Positions 44,033-53,794 of a stretch of DNA of 64,000 nucleotides are shown one piece after another (positions within the stretch are counted from its first letter, which is position 1; every line of letters begins with the position of its first letter). The notes beneath the pieces were generated by a model. The model ran no database searches. It was not told the origin of the DNA and saw only the letters and a program-made list of their open reading frames with translations. Location: positions 62,001-126,000 of the forward strand of contig JAFSDH010000005.1 in the NCBI GenBank assembly GCA_017436345.1, written 5' to 3'. Position numbers and translations under genes: made by a program. This DNA comes from Bacilli bacterium. Lineage in GTDB: Bacteria; Bacillota_I; Bacilli_A; RF39; UBA660.

Positions 44033-44569
44033 TTAAGCAGCTTTCTTACCTTCCTTACGACGGACATGTTCATCTTTATAACGAATTCCTTTTCCTTTGT
44101 AAGGTTCTGGTTGTCTTACTTTTCTTACATTTGCTGCAAATTCACCTACTAATACTTTATCGATACCTTTTACAGTAACTTCAGTATTGCTTGGAACTTC
44201 AACAGTAATTCCTTCTGGAATTTCCATTTCAACTGGATGAGAATATCCTGCATTGATTACTAATACATTTCCCTTTAATTGGAAACGGTACCCAACACCG
44301 ATGATTTCTAATCCTTTTTCAAATCCTTTTGTAACACCAGTCATCATGTTATTAATTAAAGCATTAATTGTACCATGCATTGTCTTAGTGTTAGTATTGT
44401 CATTACTTCTTAAAACTTCTAAAGTGTTTCCTTCTACTTTAATAGTGATATTTTCAGCTAAATTAGTAGTAAGTTCTCCCTTAGGACCTTTAACAGTAAC
44501 AACGTTATTTTCTTCAGTAATAGTAACACCTTCAGGAATTACTAATTTTCTATTTCCTATACGACTCAT
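44033..44569 (-). CDS. rplF: 50S ribosomal protein L6
   Basis: 178 residues with [27 protein letters not shown] and the C-terminal [13 protein letters not shown] of L6. Confidence 0.97.
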   Translation of the reverse strand: MSRIGNRKLVIPEGVTITEENNVVTVKGPKGELTTNLAENITIKVEGNTLEVLRSNDNTNTKTMHGTINALINNMMTGVTKGFEKGLEIIGVGYRFQLKGNVLVINAGYSHPVEMEIPEGITVEVPSNTEVTVKGIDKVLVGEFAANVRKVRQPEPYKGKGIRYKDEHVRRKEGKKAA

Positions 44570-44596
44570 GTTAGTCCTCCTTACACTTTAGTTATC

Positions 44597-44995
44597 TTAC
44601 CAAATATACGCAAGAACTTCTCCACCAAGATTTTGTTTACGAGCTTCTTTATCTGTCATAATTCCTTGAGATGTAGAAATAATAGCGATACCTAATCCGT
44701 TTAATACCTTAGGAATTTCACTACTCTTAGCATAAACTCTTAAACCTGGTTTAGAAATACGTTTTAATCCAGTAATTACTCTTTCTTTATTTACATATTT
44801 TAAAGTTATTACGATACTTCCTTGAGCATCTTCTTTAACTACTTTATAATTTTTAATAAATCCTTCTTCTTTTAAAATTCTAGCAAGTTCTATTTTTAAT
44901 TTAGAAGCAGGCACTGAAACTTCATTATAACGCATTGCGTTTGCGTTTCTAATACGTGTTAGCATATCTGCAATTGTATCAGTTACTACAGCCAT
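44597..44995 (-). CDS. rpsH: 30S ribosomal protein S8
   Basis: 132 residues with [28 protein letters not shown] and [18 protein letters not shown]. In many bacteria S8 also represses its operon. Confidence 0.97.
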   Translation of the reverse strand: MAVVTDTIADMLTRIRNANAMRYNEVSVPASKLKIELARILKEEGFIKNYKVVKEDAQGSIVITLKYVNKERVITGLKRISKPGLRVYAKSSEIPKVLNGLGIAIISTSQGIMTDKEARKQNLGGEVLAYIW

Positions 44996-45016
44996 TTTTA
45001 ATTCCTCCTTCCCAAA

Positions 45017-45202
45017 TTACCAGCTTGATTTTTTAACACCTGGTATTTGTCCTTTATATGCTAATTCTCTAAAGCAAATACGGCAGATTCCAAATTTACT
45101 CATAACAGCATGAGGTCTACCACATCTTTTACAACGTGTATATTCTCTAACCTTAAATTTTTGCTTTTTATTAGCTTTAACAATCATACTTTTTTTTGCC
45201 AT
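45017..45202 (-). CDS. rpsN: 30S ribosomal protein S14, zinc-binding type
   Basis: 61 residues. Two C-x2-C pairs (CKRC...CRIC) make this the short zinc form (type Z). Ends GVKKSSW. Confidence 0.97.
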   Translation of the reverse strand: MAKKSMIVKANKKQKFKVREYTRCKRCGRPHAVMSKFGICRICFRELAYKGQIPGVKKSSW

Positions 45203-45216
45203 TATTTACCCTCCAA

Positions 45217-45756
45217 TTACTTTCTAAATGGAATTCCAAGTTCATTTAATAAATCATAAGCTTCTTCATTAGATTTTGCAGTTGTAACAAGAACGATATC
45301 CATTCCTCTTACTTTAACTACGTTATCATATTCAATTTCATTAAAAATTAATTGTTCTTTAATTCCTAATGTGTAGTTTCCTCTACCATCAAAAGCTTTT
45401 GGAGAAACTCCTCTAAAGTCACGAACACGAGGTAAAGAAATACTAACTAACTTATCTAAGAAGTTATACATATTTTCTCCTCTTAATGTAACTTTACATC
45501 CGATAGCTTGTCCTTCTCTTAATTTGAATCCAGCTATAGATTTTTTAGCTTTTGTGATTACTGGTTTTTGTCCAGAAATTAATTCTAGATCATTACAAGC
45601 AGCTTCTAATAATTTAGAATTACCTGTTGCATCACCTACACCGATATTAATAACGATTTTTTCAAGTTTTGGTACTTCCATAACTGACTTATAATTATAT
45701 TTGTTTTGTAAACTTGGTACTATTTCATTTAAGTACTTTTCTTTTAGGCGGTTCAT
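45217..45756 (-). CDS. rplE: 50S ribosomal protein L5
   Basis: 179 residues with [33 protein letters not shown] and the [16 protein letters not shown] end. It binds 5S rRNA and P-site tRNA. Confidence 0.97.
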   Translation of the reverse strand: MNRLKEKYLNEIVPSLQNKYNYKSVMEVPKLEKIVINIGVGDATGNSKLLEAACNDLELISGQKPVITKAKKSIAGFKLREGQAIGCKVTLRGENMYNFLDKLVSISLPRVRDFRGVSPKAFDGRGNYTLGIKEQLIFNEIEYDNVVKVRGMDIVLVTTAKSNEEAYDLLNELGIPFRK

Positions 45757-45774
45757 ATTTATACCCTCCTTCTA

Positions 45775-46083
45775 CTAATCAATCTTTTCGCCAGATTTTT
45801 TAGCGATTCTTATTTTCTTATTATTTTTGTCAATTGTATGTCCGATTCTAGTAGGTTTCTTTGTTTTTGGATCTACTATCATAACATTAGAAGCATGAAT
45901 AGGAGCTTCAACTTCAAGGATTCCTCCAGTTTGTTGAGCATTACCTTTATTATGTTTCTTTACGATATTGCATCCTTCAACGATAACTCTATTTTCATTT
46001 CTTAAAACTTTTGTTATTTTACCTTCTTTACCTTTGCTAGATCCGGCAATTACTACAACTTTATCTCCTACTTTAAAGTTCAT
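45775..46083 (-). CDS. rplX: 50S ribosomal protein L24
   Basis: 102 residues with the KOW motif [20 protein letters not shown]. Early 50S assembly factor. Confidence 0.96.
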   Translation of the reverse strand: MNFKVGDKVVVIAGSSKGKEGKITKVLRNENRVIVEGCNIVKKHNKGNAQQTGGILEVEAPIHASNVMIVDPKTKKPTRIGHTIDKNNKKIRIAKKSGEKID

Positions 46084-46094
46084 AATTTCCTCCT

Positions 46095-46463
46095 TTATAG
46101 TACTTCTTTAGCTAAAGATACTATTTTCATGAAATCTTTTTCACGTAATTCACGTGCAACAGGTCCGAAAATACGAGTTCCGATTGGACTCTTATCATCT
46201 TTGATAATAACACAAGCATTGTCATCAAATTTGATATAAGAACCATCTTCACGTCTTACACCAAATGTACTTCTTACAACAACTGCTTTAACTACTTTAC
46301 CTTTTGCTACAGTTCCATTAGGTGTGGCTTTTTTAACTGTACCAACAACTATGTCACCGATATTACCTGTTTTAACTTTGCTTCCACCAAGCACTTTAAT
46401 AACTAAAAGTTCTTTTGCACCTGAGTTATCAGCAACTTTTAAACGACTTTCTTGTTGAATCAT
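46095..46463 (-). CDS. rplN: 50S ribosomal protein L14
   Basis: 122 residues starting [19 protein letters not shown], with [14 protein letters not shown]. Interface protein contacting 16S rRNA. Confidence 0.97.
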   Translation of the reverse strand: MIQQESRLKVADNSGAKELLVIKVLGGSKVKTGNIGDIVVGTVKKATPNGTVAKGKVVKAVVVRSTFGVRREDGSYIKFDDNACVIIKDDKSPIGTRIFGPVARELREKDFMKIVSLAKEVL

Positions 46464-46487
46464 AATTAATCCTCCTTCACCTAATTT

Positions 46488-46745
46488 CTATAAAATAACT
46501 GCTTCTTTTACGATTTCTGCTAAATAGAATCTTTTTGTAGCTGATAATGGTCTTGTTTCAACTATTCTAACTACATCTCCTTCTTTAGCTTTGTTAGTTT
46601 CATCATGTGCAGCATATTTTTTAGAATATTTAACTCTTTTTCCATATTTTGGATGTTTTTTATAAGTTTCAACTAAAACTGTAATAGTTTTATTGTTTTT
46701 TGCGCTTACTACTGTTCCAACTAATTCTTTTTTAACTTTTTCCAT
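46488..46745 (-). CDS. rpsQ: 30S ribosomal protein S17
   Basis: 85 residues, OB fold, with [17 protein letters not shown] and [18 protein letters not shown]. Confidence 0.97.
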   Translation of the reverse strand: MEKVKKELVGTVVSAKNNKTITVLVETYKKHPKYGKRVKYSKKYAAHDETNKAKEGDVVRIVETRPLSATKRFYLAEIVKEAVIL

Positions 46746-46756
46746 AAACTAACCTC

Positions 46757-46951
46757 CTATTCACCTAACTCACGTTCACGAAGAACTGTTTTAAGTCTTG
46801 CTACTTGATGTCTTAATTCTCTGATTCTTGAAGGTTTTTCTAGATTACCAGTTGCTTGTTGGAAACGCAAATTGAATAATTCTTCTTTAGATTCTTTAAT
46901 TTTTACTTTGATTTCTTCAGTGGATAAATTTCTTATTTCATTAACCTTCAT
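46757..46951 (-). CDS. rpmC: 50S ribosomal protein L29
   Basis: About 64 residues, two helices, [14 protein letters not shown] and the [15 protein letters not shown] motif. Start chosen at ATG 46951 with GGTG six bases upstream; the GTG at 46963 would add four residues. It overlaps the rplP end by 11 bp. Confidence 0.95.
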   Translation of the reverse strand: MKVNEIRNLSTEEIKVKIKESKEELFNLRFQQATGNLEKPSRIRELRHQVARLKTVLRERELGE

Positions 46952-47372
46952 TTTTTTCACCACTTTCTTCTTTAGTTACAAATTTAGTTCTAATTGGTAA
47001 TTTGTGAGATGCAAGTCTTAATGCTTCTCTTGCAGTTGCTTCGTCAACTCCAGCAATTTCAAATAAGATTTTACCTTCTTTAACTACAGCAACCCATGCT
47101 TCAACAGCACCTTTACCTTTACCCATACGAGTACCAATAGATTTTTTAGTTAAAGGCATATGTGGGAAAATATTGATCCATACTTTTCCACCACGTTTCA
47201 TGTAACGAGTCATAGCTACACGTGCTGCTTCGATTTGGTTTGCTGTAATCCAAGCACCATCTTTAGCCATTAAACCATATTCACCTTGAGTTACTTTTGT
47301 ATTACCTTTAGCACGACCATCGTAAGGTAATCTATGTACACGACGATATTTAGTTCTTGATGGTATTAACAT
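46941..47372 (-). CDS. rplP: 50S ribosomal protein L16
   Basis: 143 residues with [34 protein letters not shown] and [16 protein letters not shown]. Confidence 0.97.
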   Translation of the reverse strand: MLIPSRTKYRRVHRLPYDGRAKGNTKVTQGEYGLMAKDGAWITANQIEAARVAMTRYMKRGGKVWINIFPHMPLTKKSIGTRMGKGKGAVEAWVAVVKEGKILFEIAGVDEATAREALRLASHKLPIRTKFVTKEESGEKNEG

Positions 47373-47373
47373 A

Positions 47374-48030
47374 TTAATTACCTCCTTTAGCCTTTTTATT
47401 ATCTTCTAGTATTTCTCCTTTATAGATCCATACTTTAACTCCGATTTTACCGAATGTTGTATCTGCTTCATCATGAGCATAATCAATGTCAGCTCTTAAT
47501 GTATGAAGAGGAATTGTTCCTTCAGTATAACCTTCACTACGAGCGATGTCAGCTCCACCTAAACGTCCAGAAACTAATGTTTTGATACCTTTAGCTCCAG
47601 CTTTCATTGCATTTCTAATTGCTCTTTTTTGAGCTACTCTGAATGATGCTCTATTTTCGATTTGACTAGCAATACTTCTAGCTACTAATACAGCATCTGT
47701 GTCTATTTTCTTAACATCAACGATTGATATTTGAACATTTTCATTTGCGATTTTAGAAATTTCGTTTTTAATCTTTTCGATTCCTTCTCCACCTTTACCG
47801 ATGATTACACCAGGTTTAGAAGTATGAACGATAATTTCGCATCTTTTGTTATTTCTTTCAATTTCAACTTTGCTAATTCCAGCTTCATCTAAATTCTTTT
47901 CAATGTATTTACGAATTTTTAAATCTTTTTGTAAATAATCAGAAAATTCAGAATTGTTAGCATACCATTTAGCTTCCCAGTCTTTATTGATTCCTAATCT
48001 AAGTCCGATTGGACTAACCTTTTGACCCAT
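47374..48030 (-). CDS. rpsC: 30S ribosomal protein S3
   Basis: 218 residues with [14 protein letters not shown], the KH-domain loop [17 protein letters not shown] and the C-terminal [13 protein letters not shown] part. Forms the mRNA entry site. Confidence 0.97.
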   Translation of the reverse strand: MGQKVSPIGLRLGINKDWEAKWYANNSEFSDYLQKDLKIRKYIEKNLDEAGISKVEIERNNKRCEIIVHTSKPGVIIGKGGEGIEKIKNEISKIANENVQISIVDVKKIDTDAVLVARSIASQIENRASFRVAQKRAIRNAMKAGAKGIKTLVSGRLGGADIARSEGYTEGTIPLHTLRADIDYAHDEADTTFGKIGVKVWIYKGEILEDNKKAKGGN

Positions 48031-48047
48031 ACTAACCTCCTATCAGA

Positions 48048-48380
48048 TTATTTGCTAGCCACAGTAATAACAATGTGACTAGTTCTCTTATCATTGTGTC
48101 CTATATGACTTCTTGAATCAAACATGTGTCTTTTCATAACAGGACCAGCGTCAACTCTTGCTTCTTTTACATAAAGAGTGTTAACGTCTAAGTTTAGATT
48201 ATTAACTGCATTAGCGATAGCAGAATCTAAAACTTTCTTTGTAAGCCTAGCAGGCTTTTTATTCATATTGTTTAAGATATTTAATGCATCTTTAACATTT
48301 TTACCACGAATCATATCAACAACTAATCTAGCTTTGATAGGTGATACTCTAAGAGTTTTTGCGATTGCTCTTGCTTCCAT
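48048..48380 (-). CDS. rplV: 50S ribosomal protein L22
   Basis: 110 residues with TLRVSPIKARLVVDMIRGK and the hairpin tip near GPVMKRHMFDSRSH that lines the exit tunnel. Confidence 0.96.
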   Translation of the reverse strand: MEARAIAKTLRVSPIKARLVVDMIRGKNVKDALNILNNMNKKPARLTKKVLDSAIANAVNNLNLDVNTLYVKEARVDAGPVMKRHMFDSRSHIGHNDKRTSHIVITVASK

Positions 48381-48399
48381 ATTTATTCCCTCCTAGTCA

Positions 48400-48669
48400 T
48401 TATTTTTTCTTGTTATCGCCATGACCACCAAATTTACGAGTTAAAGCGAATTCTCCAAGTTTATGTCCTACCATATCTTCAGTTACATATACAGGAATAA
48501 ATTCTTTCCCATTGTGTACTGCAAAAGTGTGTCCGATAAAGTCAGGATAAATTGTAGAACGGCGTGACCATGTTTTAATGACTTCTTTTTTACCATTTTT
48601 ATTTAGTTCTTTAACCTTATTTAATAATCTAGCGAATACATAAGGTCCTTTTTTCAAACTTCTTGCCAT
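48400..48669 (-). CDS. rpsS: 30S ribosomal protein S19
   Basis: 89 residues with [31 protein letters not shown] and [15 protein letters not shown]. Confidence 0.97.
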   Translation of the reverse strand: MARSLKKGPYVFARLLNKVKELNKNGKKEVIKTWSRRSTIYPDFIGHTFAVHNGKEFIPVYVTEDMVGHKLGEFALTRKFGGHGDNKKK

Positions 48670-48683
48670 AATTAAATTCCTCC

Positions 48684-49511
48684 TTATTTACTACGACGAC
48701 GTACGATAAATTTATCAGACGCTTTTTTCTTTCTTGTTTTAACTCCAAGTGCTGGTTTACCCCAAGGTGTCATAGGTGACTTACGTCCTACTGGAGCACG
48801 ACCTTCACCACCACCATGTGGGTGATCATTAGGGTTCATAACAGAACCACGAACTGTAGGTTTAATACCTAAGTGACGAGTACGTCCAGCTTTACCTAAT
48901 TTAACTAGTCCGTAATCTTCATTACCAACTTCACCAACAGTTGCATAACAAGTTCCAAGAACTTTTCTTTGTTCTCCACTTGATAAACGAATCATAACGT
49001 ATTCATTTTCACGTCCAAGGATTTGAGCAGATGCACCAGCACTTCTTGCTAGTTCTCCACCTTTACCAGGTCTTAATTCAATATTATGAATTACTGTACC
49101 AACTGGAATGTTTGCGATTGGAAGAGCATTACCAACTTTAATATCAGCATTTTCTCCAGCAACAATTTGCATTCCAACTTCAATTCCCTTAGGAGCGATG
49201 ATATATCTTTTTTCTCCATCAACATAATTTACTAAAGCAATATTAGCACTTCTGTTTGGATCATATTCAATAGTAGCTACTTTACCAGGAATATCTCTTT
49301 TATTTCTTTTAAAATCGATAATTCTGTATTTTCTTTTTTCTCCACCACCATGATGTCTAACAGTGATTTTACCAGAGTTATTACGTCCTCCGTTTTTACT
49401 CATGCTTACTAATAAGCTTTTTTCTGGAGTACTTGTAGTAATTTCAGTATTTACTAATGTACTCATTTTACGTCTACCTGGAGTAGTTGCTTTATAATTT
49501 CTTATTGCCAT
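48684..49511 (-). CDS. rplB: 50S ribosomal protein L2
   Basis: 275 residues with [33 protein letters not shown] and [15 protein letters not shown] near the peptidyl transferase centre. Confidence 0.97.
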   Translation of the reverse strand: MAIRNYKATTPGRRKMSTLVNTEITTSTPEKSLLVSMSKNGGRNNSGKITVRHHGGGEKRKYRIIDFKRNKRDIPGKVATIEYDPNRSANIALVNYVDGEKRYIIAPKGIEVGMQIVAGENADIKVGNALPIANIPVGTVIHNIELRPGKGGELARSAGASAQILGRENEYVMIRLSSGEQRKVLGTCYATVGEVGNEDYGLVKLGKAGRTRHLGIKPTVRGSVMNPNDHPHGGGEGRAPVGRKSPMTPWGKPALGVKTRKKKASDKFIVRRRSK

Positions 49512-49526
49512 AAGTCATTCCTCCTT

Positions 49527-49808
49527 CTACCCTAGATCGATAGTTTGTCCTTCAGCAAGTTTAACGATAGCTTTTTTACTACGATTACTCATTCCGCTGT
49601 AACGACCAACTCTTCTCTTTTTAGGTACTACGTTAATTGTTGAAATTTCTTCAACTTTAACATTGAATAATTTTTCAATAGCCATTTTAATTTCTGTTTT
49701 ATTAGCTCTAGGATCTACTTTGAATGCGTATTTCCCTTCTTGTGCTAATTGAGCACTTTTTTCAGTAATAACTGGTGCTTTAATGATTTCTAAATATTTA
49801 GTATTCAT
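49527..49808 (-). CDS. rplW: 50S ribosomal protein L23
   Basis: 93 residues with IIKAPVITEKSAQL and FKVDPRANKTEIK. Docking site for SRP and trigger factor at the tunnel exit. Confidence 0.97.
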   Translation of the reverse strand: MNTKYLEIIKAPVITEKSAQLAQEGKYAFKVDPRANKTEIKMAIEKLFNVKVEEISTINVVPKKRRVGRYSGMSNRSKKAIVKLAEGQTIDLG

Positions 49809-49809
49809 A

Positions 49810-50430
49810 TTATGCTAGCACCTCCTCAATTTTCTTAAGAGCTTCTTCAGTTGTTAAAATCTTATCAGCTGAAATTAAATCTAATACATTAACTTCACTA
49901 GCTTCGATTAATACAACATTTTCTAAATTTCTAGAAGCTAAAATAATATTTTCATCTAATTCTTTAACAATAACTAAAGTATTTGTATTTTCTAATTTTA
50001 ATCCTTTTAGTAAAGCTACCATATCTTTAGTTTTTGGAGTAGCTAATGTTAATTCTTCAACTACTACCATGTCTGCTACTTTAGTACTTAATGCACTAAG
50101 TAAAGCTAAACGACGTTCCTTACGGTTCATCTTTTTACTATAATCTCTTGGAGTTGGACCGAATGCAATTCCTCCACCTCTCCATTGAACAGCTCTAATA
50201 GATCCTTGTCTAGCGTGACCTGTTCCTTTTTGACGCCATGGTTTTCTTCCACCACCACGTACTTCAGCACGGTTTTTTGTGTCATGAGTTCCTTGTCTTA
50301 AACTAGCTCTTGTTAAAATAATAGCATCGTATAAAACTTTATTATTTGGTTCAACACCAAATACATCTTTATTTAATTTAATGTCCTTAACCTTTTCACC
50401 TTTTAAGTTTAAAAGTGCGATCTTTTCCAT
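49810..50430 (-). CDS. rplD: 50S ribosomal protein L4
   Basis: 206 residues with the RGGGRKPWRQKGTGHARQGS loop and FGPTPRDYSKKMNRKERRLA. In E. coli L4 also represses its own operon. Confidence 0.97.
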   Translation of the reverse strand: MEKIALLNLKGEKVKDIKLNKDVFGVEPNNKVLYDAIILTRASLRQGTHDTKNRAEVRGGGRKPWRQKGTGHARQGSIRAVQWRGGGIAFGPTPRDYSKKMNRKERRLALLSALSTKVADMVVVEELTLATPKTKDMVALLKGLKLENTNTLVIVKELDENIILASRNLENVVLIEASEVNVLDLISADKILTTEEALKKIEEVLA

Positions 50431-50494
50431 CTCTAATTCCTCCCTTCATCACATATACAAATAATAGAATTCAAAATTATCTTTCCTGTGATGA
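50431..50494 (-). promoter_or_regulatory. Intergenic rplC-rplD segment with a long-range inverted repeat
   Basis: TCATCACA just after rplC pairs with TGTGATGA just before the rplD SD, with ~40 nt between. The gap is the longest inside the S10 part of the cluster. It may form an mRNA structure controlling rplD. Confidence 0.35.
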
Positions 50495-51223
50495 TTATTC
50501 AGTAACTTCTGTTGTTTCTTCAGCTTCAACTACTGGTTCTTCGTTAACTACTTCTTCAACTACATAAGTAATTAATTCTTCTGTTTCATTAACTTTTTCA
50601 CCTTTTTTAACTGAAGTTTTAATCATAACTAAAGATTTTTTTGGACCTGGAACATTACCTTTAATTAAGATAACGTTATTTTCTAAATCAACTGAAACAA
50701 CTTCAAGATTTTGAATAGTTGTTTTTTCATTACCCATATGACCTGGCATTTTCTTACCTTTTAATACGTGCATTGGTAATAATGTACCTAATGAACCAAC
50801 ACCTCTATGATATTGAGAACCATGTCCCATTGGACCACGAGATTGATTCCAACGTTTAATTACACCTTGGTAACCTTTACCTTTACTAGTTCCAGTTACA
50901 TCAACAATTTCTCCTTCTGTGAAGATACCAGCATCAATAACTTGACCTAAAGTATAATCTTCAACGTTTACTCCCCTAATTTCTTTTAAGAAGCGCTTAG
51001 GAGCTGTATTTGCTTTGTTTGTATGACCAGTTCTTGCTTTATTAGAACTTTTTTCCTTAATTGTAACAGCACCAAGTTGAATTGCATTATAACCATCTTT
51101 TTCAACAGTTTTAATTTGAGTAACAACGTTAGGTTCTACTTCTATTACAGTTACAGGAATTAGTTTTCCACTTTTTGTAAAAACTTGAGTCATTCCAACT
51201 TTTTTACCTAAGATTCCTTTCAT
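50495..51223 (-). CDS. rplC: 50S ribosomal protein L3 with an acidic C-terminal tail
   Basis: 242 residues with [38 protein letters not shown] and [15 protein letters not shown]. Typical L3 is ~210 aa; here the last ~30 residues are an extra Glu/Val-rich tail (about 13 Glu). Confidence 0.96.
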   Translation of the reverse strand: MKGILGKKVGMTQVFTKSGKLIPVTVIEVEPNVVTQIKTVEKDGYNAIQLGAVTIKEKSSNKARTGHTNKANTAPKRFLKEIRGVNVEDYTLGQVIDAGIFTEGEIVDVTGTSKGKGYQGVIKRWNQSRGPMGHGSQYHRGVGSLGTLLPMHVLKGKKMPGHMGNEKTTIQNLEVVSVDLENNVILIKGNVPGPKKSLVMIKTSVKKGEKVNETEELITYVVEEVVNEEPVVEAEETTEVTE

Positions 51224-51249
51224 TTTAATTTCCTCCTATAATTTAAATC

Positions 51250-51555
51250 TTATAATTTAATTTGAATATCTACACCACTTGGTATATCTAAATGAGTTAA
51301 AGCATCAATTGTTTCCTTACTTGGATTTTTGATGTCGATTAATCTCTTATGTGTACGCATTTCAAATTGTTCACGACTATCTTTGTACTTATGAACAGCT
51401 CTTAAAATAGTATACTTTTGAATTTCAGTTGGTAGTGGTACTGGTCCACTAATTTCTCCACCTGTTCTTTTTACAGTTTCAACTATTTTTGTTGCAGCAT
51501 TATCTAGTACTCTGTGATCGTACGCTTTTAATTTAATACGAACTACGTTTGACAT
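51250..51555 (-). CDS. rpsJ: 30S ribosomal protein S10
   Basis: 101 residues with [34 protein letters not shown] and [12 protein letters not shown]. First gene of the super-operon. S10 (NusE) also joins antitermination complexes. Confidence 0.97.
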   Translation of the reverse strand: MSNVVRIKLKAYDHRVLDNAATKIVETVKRTGGEISGPVPLPTEIQKYTILRAVHKYKDSREQFEMRTHKRLIDIKNPSKETIDALTHLDIPSGVDIQIKL

Positions 51556-51690
51556 TTTAAGTCCTCCCTTCGCCTATATCATAGTATAGACTTGCTCCGT
51601 GTAAAAACCTGATTTACCGTTTTTAAGTTTATTTTTTACTTCAACTTAACCCGGTGTATCAGCAACCTCACACATCTAAGCAGCCACACA
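51556..51690 (-). promoter_or_regulatory. rpsJ leader
   Basis: About 135 nt of untranslated leader with several short inverted repeats. The position fits an S10-type leader, but I cannot assign a specific regulatory fold. Confidence 0.4.
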
Positions 51691-51696
51691 TAGTGA

Positions 51697-51726
51697 AGTA
51701 TATCACAGAATTCCCTTTAAAATCAA
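51697..51726 (-). promoter_or_regulatory. Promoter of the S10-spc-alpha cluster
   Basis: -35 TTGATT (51726-51721), an 18-bp spacer and -10 TATACT (51702-51697). Confidence 0.65.
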
Positions 51727-51737
51727 GCTTTTTTTAC

Positions 51738-51790
51738 AAAAAAAATTTATATTTCTATAAGAGAAAATATCTTATAAAAATATAAATCTA
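51738..51790 (-). terminator. Intrinsic terminator of ctpA
   Basis: Long AT stem ATTTATATTT-TATAAGA / TCTTATA-AAATATAAAT followed by T8, between ctpA and the rpsJ promoter. Confidence 0.8.
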
Positions 51791-51833
51791 TATTTTTTTA
51801 TAATATTTTTTTATTACTTTTTTTATTTTTTTA

Positions 51834-53162
51834 TTATTTTAGAAGATTTATAGCTTCTTGCAATTGATTATCATTAGCTTCTAATGGATTATTATAAAAA
51901 TCATCTGAAAGTGTAACAAAATGAGTTGGTTCAACACCTACACCATTAACTTTATTGCCTTTAGGAGTATACCATTCTTGAATAGTATATTTAATCATTG
52001 TACCACTAGATAAAGTCTTTGTTTTTTGAACAGTACCTTTACCATATGTTTTTTCACCAACAATCTTAGCATCTATATTTTCTTTCAAAGTAGCTGCTAA
52101 CATTTCAGAGGCAGATGCGCTACCATTATTAGTTAAAACAATAACATTAGCATTTTTATATTTCCCATTTTTGTCAGCCTTAACATATTCGATTATACCT
52201 TTAGTATCTAATTGATACATAACATCATTCTTCTTCAAGAACATCGAAGAAATTTCTTCAGCTGTTGTTAAATATCCACCACTATTACCTCTAACATCAA
52301 TTATAAAAGCTTCTGCACCTAATTTAATTAACTCATCCATTGCATTTTCAAATTGTTTACCACTATTTTTAGCAAATAAACTAATATTTATGTAACCAAT
52401 ATTGGTTTCATCCAACATCTTATATGTTACAGATGTAAGAACAATTTTTCCTCTAGTAAGAGTTAAAGCCTTTTCTTCACCATTTCTTAAAATAGTAATA
52501 TCTACTTTAGTTCCTTCTTCGCCTTTTATCAAATATGAAACTTCTTCAGTAGTCATATTTTCAATAGATTTATCATCTACTTTTATAATTATATCACCAA
52601 TTTCAAATCCTGCTTTTGCAGCTGGACTATCTTCAAATAAATCATAAATATAAATCTGATTATTATCATTAGAAGAAACCGTTGCTCCCATACCAACAAA
52701 TTCACCCTCAAGTTCTTCATTTAAAGATTGTGTTTCACCATAATCTAAATATGTAGAAAAAGGATCTCCTAAATGTTTAACCATTCCTTCAATACCAGCT
52801 TCTACCAAAGCCTTTTTATCAATTTCATTATAATATTCATCACTTATTTCATAGTATACATCAACAAGTTCCCTCAACTCATCTGGTATATTATTGTCAT
52901 CAACTACATGTTCTTTAAAATATGCAACACAAGTTCCAATCAATATTCCAAAAACAGCTGTAATTACCATTATTATAATAACTTCAATCAAATTAAAAGT
53001 AGATGAACTATTTCCTCTTTCATTTTCTACTACTTTAATTACTTCTTCTTCAACAACTTTTTCTTTTTTCTTATATTCTCTTTTTACTTTACCAGAATTA
53101 ATTCTATTTGTACTTTTTGTTTTAGTAACATTTTTCTTATTATCAACTTTCTTATTAGCCAA
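51834..53162 (-). CDS. C-terminal processing peptidase (S41, CtpA/CtpB type)
   Basis: About 442 residues: a basic cytosolic N-terminus (~1-60), one membrane helix (~62-85), an N-terminal helical part, a PDZ domain (~135-220, with GEFVGMGATV and GFEIGDIIIKVDD) and the S41 catalytic domain. The Ser is in NNGSASASEML and the Lys in TYGKGTVQK. It cleaves exported or membrane-bound substrates. I choose TTG 53162 as start with SD AGAGGTGA; the GTG at 53171 is inside it. Confidence 0.9.
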   Translation of the reverse strand: MANKKVDNKKNVTKTKSTNRINSGKVKREYKKKEKVVEEEVIKVVENERGNSSSTFNLIEVIIIMVITAVFGILIGTCVAYFKEHVVDDNNIPDELRELVDVYYEISDEYYNEIDKKALVEAGIEGMVKHLGDPFSTYLDYGETQSLNEELEGEFVGMGATVSSNDNNQIYIYDLFEDSPAAKAGFEIGDIIIKVDDKSIENMTTEEVSYLIKGEEGTKVDITILRNGEEKALTLTRGKIVLTSVTYKMLDETNIGYINISLFAKNSGKQFENAMDELIKLGAEAFIIDVRGNSGGYLTTAEEISSMFLKKNDVMYQLDTKGIIEYVKADKNGKYKNANVIVLTNNGSASASEMLAATLKENIDAKIVGEKTYGKGTVQKTKTLSSGTMIKYTIQEWYTPKGNKVNGVGVEPTHFVTLSDDFYNNPLEANDNQLQEAINLLK

Positions 53163-53264
53163 AACAATCACCTCTACTATACATCATATTAATATTATCA
53201 TATTTTATTTTTTTTTAAAACATAAAAATCCTACAATTAATATTATGAAATGTAAAATGAATTA

Positions 53265-53621
53265 TTAATAAAAAAAAGATTTATATTCAGCCTCATGAAC
53301 TAACGAAGACATAGCTTCGTCTTCAGTTCCAAAAAAAGAATGACCAAATTTACTATCTTTAGGCTCCCAAAAAGCAGGATAAGAATTAACTTTACAACCT
53401 ATTTTATTCCATTCATCCTCATCATAAACATAAATTTCCTCATAAGTATATTTATAATAACCATTTTTACTTTTTAAAAGAATGAATCTTTTCGATCTAT
53501 CTTTACTATATATTACTTTGACAATTTCTAAATCATTACTAAACATTAAATCCTTATCATATAAATCTTTAACAATCTCATCAAAACAATGAATATATTT
53601 ATTTCTTTTAAATAAACTCAT
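53265..53621 (-). CDS. Hypothetical small protein
   Basis: 118 residues, soluble, rich in Tyr, Lys and Asp, without a motif I recognise. It follows tRNA-Asn on the same strand, but the tRNA terminator at 53640-53669 separates them. Real by its good length in a sparse region and a start at ATG 53621, but function is unknown. Confidence 0.55.
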   Translation of the reverse strand: MSLFKRNKYIHCFDEIVKDLYDKDLMFSNDLEIVKVIYSKDRSKRFILLKSKNGYYKYTYEEIYVYDEDEWNKIGCKVNSYPAFWEPKDSKFGHSFFGTEDEAMSSLVHEAEYKSFFY

Positions 53622-53639
53622 ATTATCACTACCTTAAAA

Positions 53640-53669
53640 TAAAAAACTTACAACCATTAGTTGTAAGTA
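53640..53669 (-). terminator. Intrinsic terminator after tRNA-Asn
   Basis: ACTTACAAC-n-GTTGTAAGT hairpin then T6, about 17 bp past the tRNA. Confidence 0.8.
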
Positions 53670-53685
53670 AAATAATTATAATAAA

Positions 53686-53762
53686 TGGCGCCTCAACTAG
53701 GACTTGAACCTAGGACCCCTTGATTAACAGTCAAGTGCTCTAACCAACTGAGCTATTGAGGC
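53686..53762 (-). tRNA. tRNA-Asn (GTT)
   Basis: Acceptor GCCTCAA/TTGAGGC, discriminator G and encoded CCA. Anticodon arm CTTGA/TCAAG has loop CTGTTAA giving anticodon GTT. T-arm contains GTTCAAGTC. 77 nt. Confidence 0.95.
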
Positions 53763-53764
53763 AT

Positions 53765-53785
53765 CAAAACTCCTTTCGGAGTTTA
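53765..53785 (-). terminator. Intrinsic terminator of the zinc-ribbon protein gene
   Basis: AAACTCC-GAAA-GGAGTTT hairpin. The T-run is short, and the tRNA follows at once. Confidence 0.6.
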
Positions 53786-53794
53786 TATTAATTT

